From Vibrio owensii CAIM 1854 = LMG 25443 (GTDB taxonomy: Bacteria > Pseudomonadota > Gammaproteobacteria > Enterobacterales > Vibrionaceae): DNA of 34,054 nt. The notes below the pieces were generated by a model. The model was not told where the DNA came from. It made no database searches and saw only the letters and a program-made list of their open reading frames with translations. The stretch lies in contig NZ_JPRD01000069.1 of NCBI RefSeq assembly GCF_000817815.1, positions 1-34,054 of the forward strand. Reading direction: 5' to 3'. How positions within the stretch are numbered: position 1 is the first letter of the stretch; every line of letters begins with the position of its first letter. Shown here in pieces: positions 32,412-34,054 of this stretch. Position numbers and translations under genes: made by a program.

Positions 32412-33059
32412 TTATTCACCAAGAAGGTAGGTGCTGTCCAGTTTACAAAATGCAATTAATAGTTGCGCAACGCTAACATAGAAGCCAAATTCGTCGAACT
32501 GCTTACATTTAGCGGCAAACTGAGGTAGCCAAGTCAAAAGATGCTTTTGGATGAAATCGTTCTGCTTTTCGAACGCTTCTTCCATGTGCTTTTCTTGCTC
32601 TAGTTCGTTAGAGCGAATAATCATATTACCCAAGAAATCCAACTCTACCGCTAGGTGGTCTGCTGGCTCTTTCAGGTTTTCATCAACTTGCACGCCAAAC
32701 TCTGCCATCAGTTTTTCCATCTCTTCTGCTGGTTTGTCGTTTAGCAGACCAGATTGACCGATGTACATAGAGGCGTAAGGCAGTGCACCGTGCTTTTCTG
32801 TCTTAAGGAAAAGCTCACAAAAGTCTGCAGCCAACTCAAGTTGCGCGTCTTCACGATCCTGTAGGCGGTTAAGTGCATCAACAAGGGTATCCACAGCTGG
32901 TTTTAATGACTCATTTTCACCAAGGCCAGCCAAAAAGCTTCGAATTTCAACACTGTGGTAGCTTTCTAGTTCTTTCTCTGTCAGTTCTTTTGCGAACAGG
33001 CTAGAAAACCACCAATAGATTTCTGCGCGTTTCTCGTTAAAAGCTTTCACTTCTTGCAT
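32412..33059 (-). CDS. torD: TorD, chaperone of molybdoenzyme TorA
   Basis: Cytosolic chaperone that binds apo-TMAO reductase (TorA) and its Tat signal before cofactor insertion. The product is 215 aa, all helical. EKRAEIYWWFSSLFAKELTE near the N-terminus, LELAADFCELFLKTEKHGALPYASMY in the middle and EPADHLAVELDFLGNMI are the conserved TorD/DmsD pattern (the E-P-x-D-H motif). It is divergent from torR, with four tor-box-like decamers between. TorA is not in the window, so regulator and chaperone are separate from their enzyme here. Confidence 0.93.
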   Translation of the reverse strand: MQEVKAFNEKRAEIYWWFSSLFAKELTEKELESYHSVEIRSFLAGLGENESLKPAVDTLVDALNRLQDREDAQLELAADFCELFLKTEKHGALPYASMYIGQSGLLNDKPAEEMEKLMAEFGVQVDENLKEPADHLAVELDFLGNMIIRSNELEQEKHMEEAFEKQNDFIQKHLLTWLPQFAAKCKQFDEFGFYVSVAQLLIAFCKLDSTYLLGE

Positions 33060-33101
33060 TTTTTTGCTCCTAAATGGTTATCCCCTAAGTGTAAACAATT
33101 A

Positions 33102-33252
33102 AGATGAATAGCAGTAACTATAATTGTTATCCATTATGGGAAAATATGCGCGTTTATGAATGGCTGTAAATAAGCTTGCTTTGAATCAATAAAAACGCAA
33201 AATCTTGCTTTTTAATGTATCTATGACTAGAAATGTTACTAGTTATGAATAG
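33102..33252. promoter_or_regulatory. Four tor-box-like decamers between torD and torR
   Basis: AGATGAATAG (33102-33111), TTATGAATGG (33154-33163), CTATGACTAG (33221-33230) and TTATGAATAG (33243-33252) resemble the complement of the E. coli tor box, ATATGAACAG, at 7-8 of ten positions. The last two are 22 bp apart, two helical turns, and lie 40-75 bp before the torR ATG. Confidence 0.5.
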
Positions 33253-33292
33253 AATACGTCTTGGAAAATAAAAAAGACAGAAAGTGGTGTAA

Positions 33293-34006
33293 ATGAGCTA
33301 TCACGTATTAGTCGTAGAAGATGATGTAGTAACTCGTAGTAAGCTTGCGGGCTATTTCCAAAATGAAGGCTACAAAGTTAGTGAAGCAGAGAGCGGGGCA
33401 GAAATGCGCGAAGTGCTTCAAAGTGGCGATGTAGACCTGATCATGTTGGATATTAATTTGCCTGGCGAAGATGGCCTTATGCTTACGCGTGAATTACGCA
33501 GCCAATCAGATATCGGCATCATATTAGTGACAGGACGCACGGATAGCATTGACAAAATCGTTGGCCTAGAAATGGGCGCAGACGATTATGTGACAAAGCC
33601 TTTTGAACTAAGGGAATTATTGGTTCGCGTTAAGAACTTGCTGTGGCGCATTTCGGCGGCACGTAGCGGTTCGCAAAAGACAGCGAACGACACTAATGAA
33701 GAACACATTGTGCGCTTCGGTGAGTGGACGTTTGACATTCAACGTCGTGCTCTGAGCCGTAACGGTGAGCCAGTGAAACTAACCAAAGCGGAATATGAGC
33801 TATTGGTGGCACTGTCTTCGTACCCAAATCTGGTACTAAGCCGCGAGCGTATTTTGAATATGATCAGCCACCGAGTGGATGCGCCAAACGATCGTACTAT
33901 CGATGTACTGATTCGACGCATGCGCGCTAAGATGGAGTTTGATCCAAAGAACCCACAAATCTTTGTGACCGTTCACGGTGAAGGCTACATGTTTGCAGGT
34001 GACTAA
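33293..34006 (+). CDS. torR: Response regulator TorR (OmpR/PhoB type)
   Basis: DNA-binding response regulator of the TorS/TorR system that induces TMAO respiration. The product is 237 aa. The receiver has Asp10/Asp11, phospho-acceptor Asp53 in LIMLDINLPGEDG and Lys in VTKPFELRELL. The C-terminal winged helix includes RRALSRNGEPVKLTKAEYEL and DRTIDVLIRRMRAKME. The divergent torD supports TorR over other OmpR-family members such as ArcA, which has a similar sequence. torS and torT are not visible before the window ends. There is no strong ribosome site (GAAAGTGG about 8 bases upstream). Confidence 0.88.
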   Translation: MSYHVLVVEDDVVTRSKLAGYFQNEGYKVSEAESGAEMREVLQSGDVDLIMLDINLPGEDGLMLTRELRSQSDIGIILVTGRTDSIDKIVGLEMGADDYVTKPFELRELLVRVKNLLWRISAARSGSQKTANDTNEEHIVRFGEWTFDIQRRALSRNGEPVKLTKAEYELLVALSSYPNLVLSRERILNMISHRVDAPNDRTIDVLIRRMRAKMEFDPKNPQIFVTVHGEGYMFAGD

Positions 34007-34054
34007 ATCATCGCAATAAAGAAAAAGGAGAGCATCGGCTCTAATGCCGTTCAC
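34007..34054 (+). other. Sequence after torR, possible terminator start
   Basis: GAGAGC at 34029-34034 can pair with GCTCT at 34039-34043 around ATCG, but no T-run follows before the window ends. Nothing else is recognisable. Confidence 0.3.

Noticed and set aside
1..34054. Mobile elements, CRISPR arrays, integron attC sites or a defence island
   Set aside because: No transposase, integrase or repeat arrays were seen; gene order and protein sequences are those of core Vibrio chromosome.

Overview
The window reads as ordinary chromosome of a marine gamma-proteobacterium, almost certainly a Vibrio of the Harveyi/parahaemolyticus type. The evidence is Vibrio-type protein sequences throughout, a monomeric NADP isocitrate dehydrogenase, an OmpT-like porin between dinG and a DUF2057 gene, both bpt and aat beside clpSA, and a TfoX-family gene behind a c-di-GMP-I riboswitch (the tfoY arrangement). 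The gene order agrees with what I remember of V. cholerae chromosome 1 (blocks near VC1852-1860 and VC1719-1737). I cannot name the species. I see no insertion sequence, prophage, integron, CRISPR array, tRNA or rRNA.

Layout. 1-934: 5' part of a PrtD-like type I secretion ABC transporter on the minus strand, cut by the window edge. 1102-4203: xthA (-) divergent from a methyl-accepting chemotaxis gene (+). 4294-7875: minus-strand operon dinG-yfcA(TauE)-priC-ybaM with touching or overlapping genes. 8392-10180: OmpT-like porin and a DUF2057 protein with a 9-bp triplet repeat. 10262-13569: rluE (-) divergent from icd (+). 13727-19195: proteolysis and translation block, cspD (-), clpS-clpA (+), infA (-), and aat-bpt (-). 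ClpS/ClpA recognise and unfold N-degron substrates; Aat and Bpt attach the destabilising N-terminal residues. 19237-24594: a glycine-zipper envelope protein, aroA, yciN (-) and topA. 25127-27791: glgC-glgA, glycogen synthesis, translationally coupled. 27914-29761: an alpha/beta hydrolase, and a minus-strand pair of a TVP38-family membrane protein and a DUF2007 zinc-ribbon protein. 29881-30678: tfoY with its riboswitch. 30962-32277: purR with a long, structured leader. 32412-34006: torD (-) divergent from torR (+).

Most of this is core metabolism and housekeeping. The parts deserving a second look are regulatory: (a) a canonical c-di-GMP-I riboswitch in front of tfoY; (b) the purR leader, in which a good sigma-70 promoter, a PurR-box-like operator at the predicted start site, a terminator-like hairpin about 30-50 nt downstream and a 49-codon small ORF with a Shine-Dalgarno site lie in series before purR; (c) a sequence matching every fixed position of the E. 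coli PurR operator consensus upstream of glgC, sharing a 12-nt core with the purR site and hinting at a purine-glycogen link; (d) four tor-box-like decamers between torD and torR; (e) a long hairpin in the topA leader. Nothing here is an obvious new defence, mobile or biosynthetic system. The small genes ybaM (54 aa), the 49-aa ORF and a 20-codon ORF before icd are too short for routine ORF calling. All calls are from reading the sequence; none was checked against a database.
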